From positions 106,912 to 170,911 of the forward strand of contig NZ_AWXC01000053.1 of assembly GCF_000479005.1 (NCBI RefSeq): a DNA stretch of 64,000 bases, read 5' to 3'. Numbering within the stretch: the first letter of the stretch is position 1; the number at the start of each line of letters is the position of its first letter. The DNA is from Prevotella sp. BV3P1. GTDB taxonomy: Bacteria; Bacteroidota; Bacteroidia; Bacteroidales; Bacteroidaceae. Below are positions 63,668 to 64,000 of the stretch, piece by piece. The notes beneath the pieces are model-generated. The model ran no database searches, was not told where the DNA came from, and saw only the letters and a list, made by a program, of their open reading frames with translations. Position numbers and translations under genes: made by a program.

Positions 63668-64000
63668 ATTTCCCGTTTGCCAGTTGGCTGTCGCATCCTT
63701 TCGGCAACGCTGGCTTTTTGTTGTCTACTGATCATGTTGTTGAACAACGAATGAAACAAATAAAACAAATGAACCAAACAAGACAATGAACGCAAGCGTT
63801 CTGCGAATGAAACAAAACAGCCGACATAAACATATTGTGTGTCTTTGCCAAATTTGTTTCATTCGGTGAACGCTTGCGTTCATTGAACCAAGCCATCGAA
63901 TTCGTTCCATTTGTTCAATTTGTTGTTAAAGCAAATCAAATGACTGTTTTGTCAACAAGCAATCTTTTTACATGTAAGAGGCGTAGGTTGCAAGGCTGGT
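63668..64000. other. Right-end intergenic stretch
   Basis: Apart from the inverted copy of the palindromic element (63736-63927) I see no gene or promoter in the last ~330 bases. Confidence 0.5.
63736..63927. mobile_element. Palindromic repeat element, right copy, inverted (MITE-like)
   Basis: The reverse complement of this segment aligns along most of its length with 62667-62861, sharing AATGAACGCAAGCGTTCACC, CGAATGAAA, GCAAAGAC, ATGTTTAT and TTTCATTCGCAGAACGCTTG. The two copies face each other around the WG-repeat gene. Confidence 0.7.

Overview
The window looks like a chromosomal segment of a Bacteroidales bacterium, most likely Prevotella in the broad sense. The evidence is the recurring Bacteroidetes-type promoter (TAnnTTTG at -7, twice with a TTTG 19 bp further upstream), almost no Shine-Dalgarno sequences, a very large secreted protein with a type IX secretion (T9SS) C-terminal signal, 2-oxoacid:ferredoxin oxidoreductase, a rubrerythrin with two rubredoxin-like knuckles, and several secreted glycoside hydrolases (GH2, GH3, GH43). 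No tRNA, rRNA, CRISPR array or transposase gene was seen.

Layout. 0-7.6 kb: end of a sialate O-acetylesterase, a FecE-type ABC ATPase, a UPF1-like helicase with a small unknown gene, then GH43, an alpha/beta hydrolase and GH2. 7.8-12.8 kb: calcium P-type ATPase, HAD phosphatase, RibF and a CPBP membrane protease, with ATGA-type stop/start overlaps. 13-19 kb (minus strand): ECF sigma factor with a membrane partner, then topA-aroK-speA. 19.7-21.8 kb: a cysteine-less TlpA-like lipoprotein and a secreted esterase. 22-28.7 kb: a surface-glycolipid cluster holding a lipid A acyltransferase, LicD, a CDP-glycerol-type phosphotransferase, a class V aminotransferase, a cytidylyltransferase fused to a Gfo/Idh-like domain, and a GT90 glycosyltransferase. 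28.7-43 kb: an HHH/outer-membrane protein, GH3, KorAB, DUF4294, an M28 peptidase, a C26-M19 fusion with an Lrp regulator, and three tandem FKBP isomerases. 43-54.6 kb: sirtuin plus DUF1893, Na/Pi symporter, TGS-nucleoside kinase, MFS transporter, cytosine-deaminase-like amidohydrolase, YitT, rubrerythrin and enolase. 54.9-62.5 kb: a 2001-residue T9SS surface protein, a 58-residue acidic protein just upstream of it, and a divergent AraC regulator. 62.9-63.7 kb: a WG-repeat protein bracketed by two inverted palindromic elements.

Most interesting points. (1) The 22-28.7 kb cluster could make and attach a CDP-activated, possibly amino-bearing, phospho-substituent to LPS. (2) The gap between the T9SS protein and its AraC neighbour carries a C(10) tract between two divergent promoter motifs, a layout that suits phase variation. 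(3) The WG-repeat gene has an atypically strong Shine-Dalgarno and lies between two ~195 bp inverted-repeat elements. (4) The MFS gene is out of frame with its expected start at an A(8) tract. (5) Short repeats recur in the intergenic gaps: three clusters built on AAAGTCAATG, and a 30-bp hairpin repeat at 19.13 and 52.24 kb.
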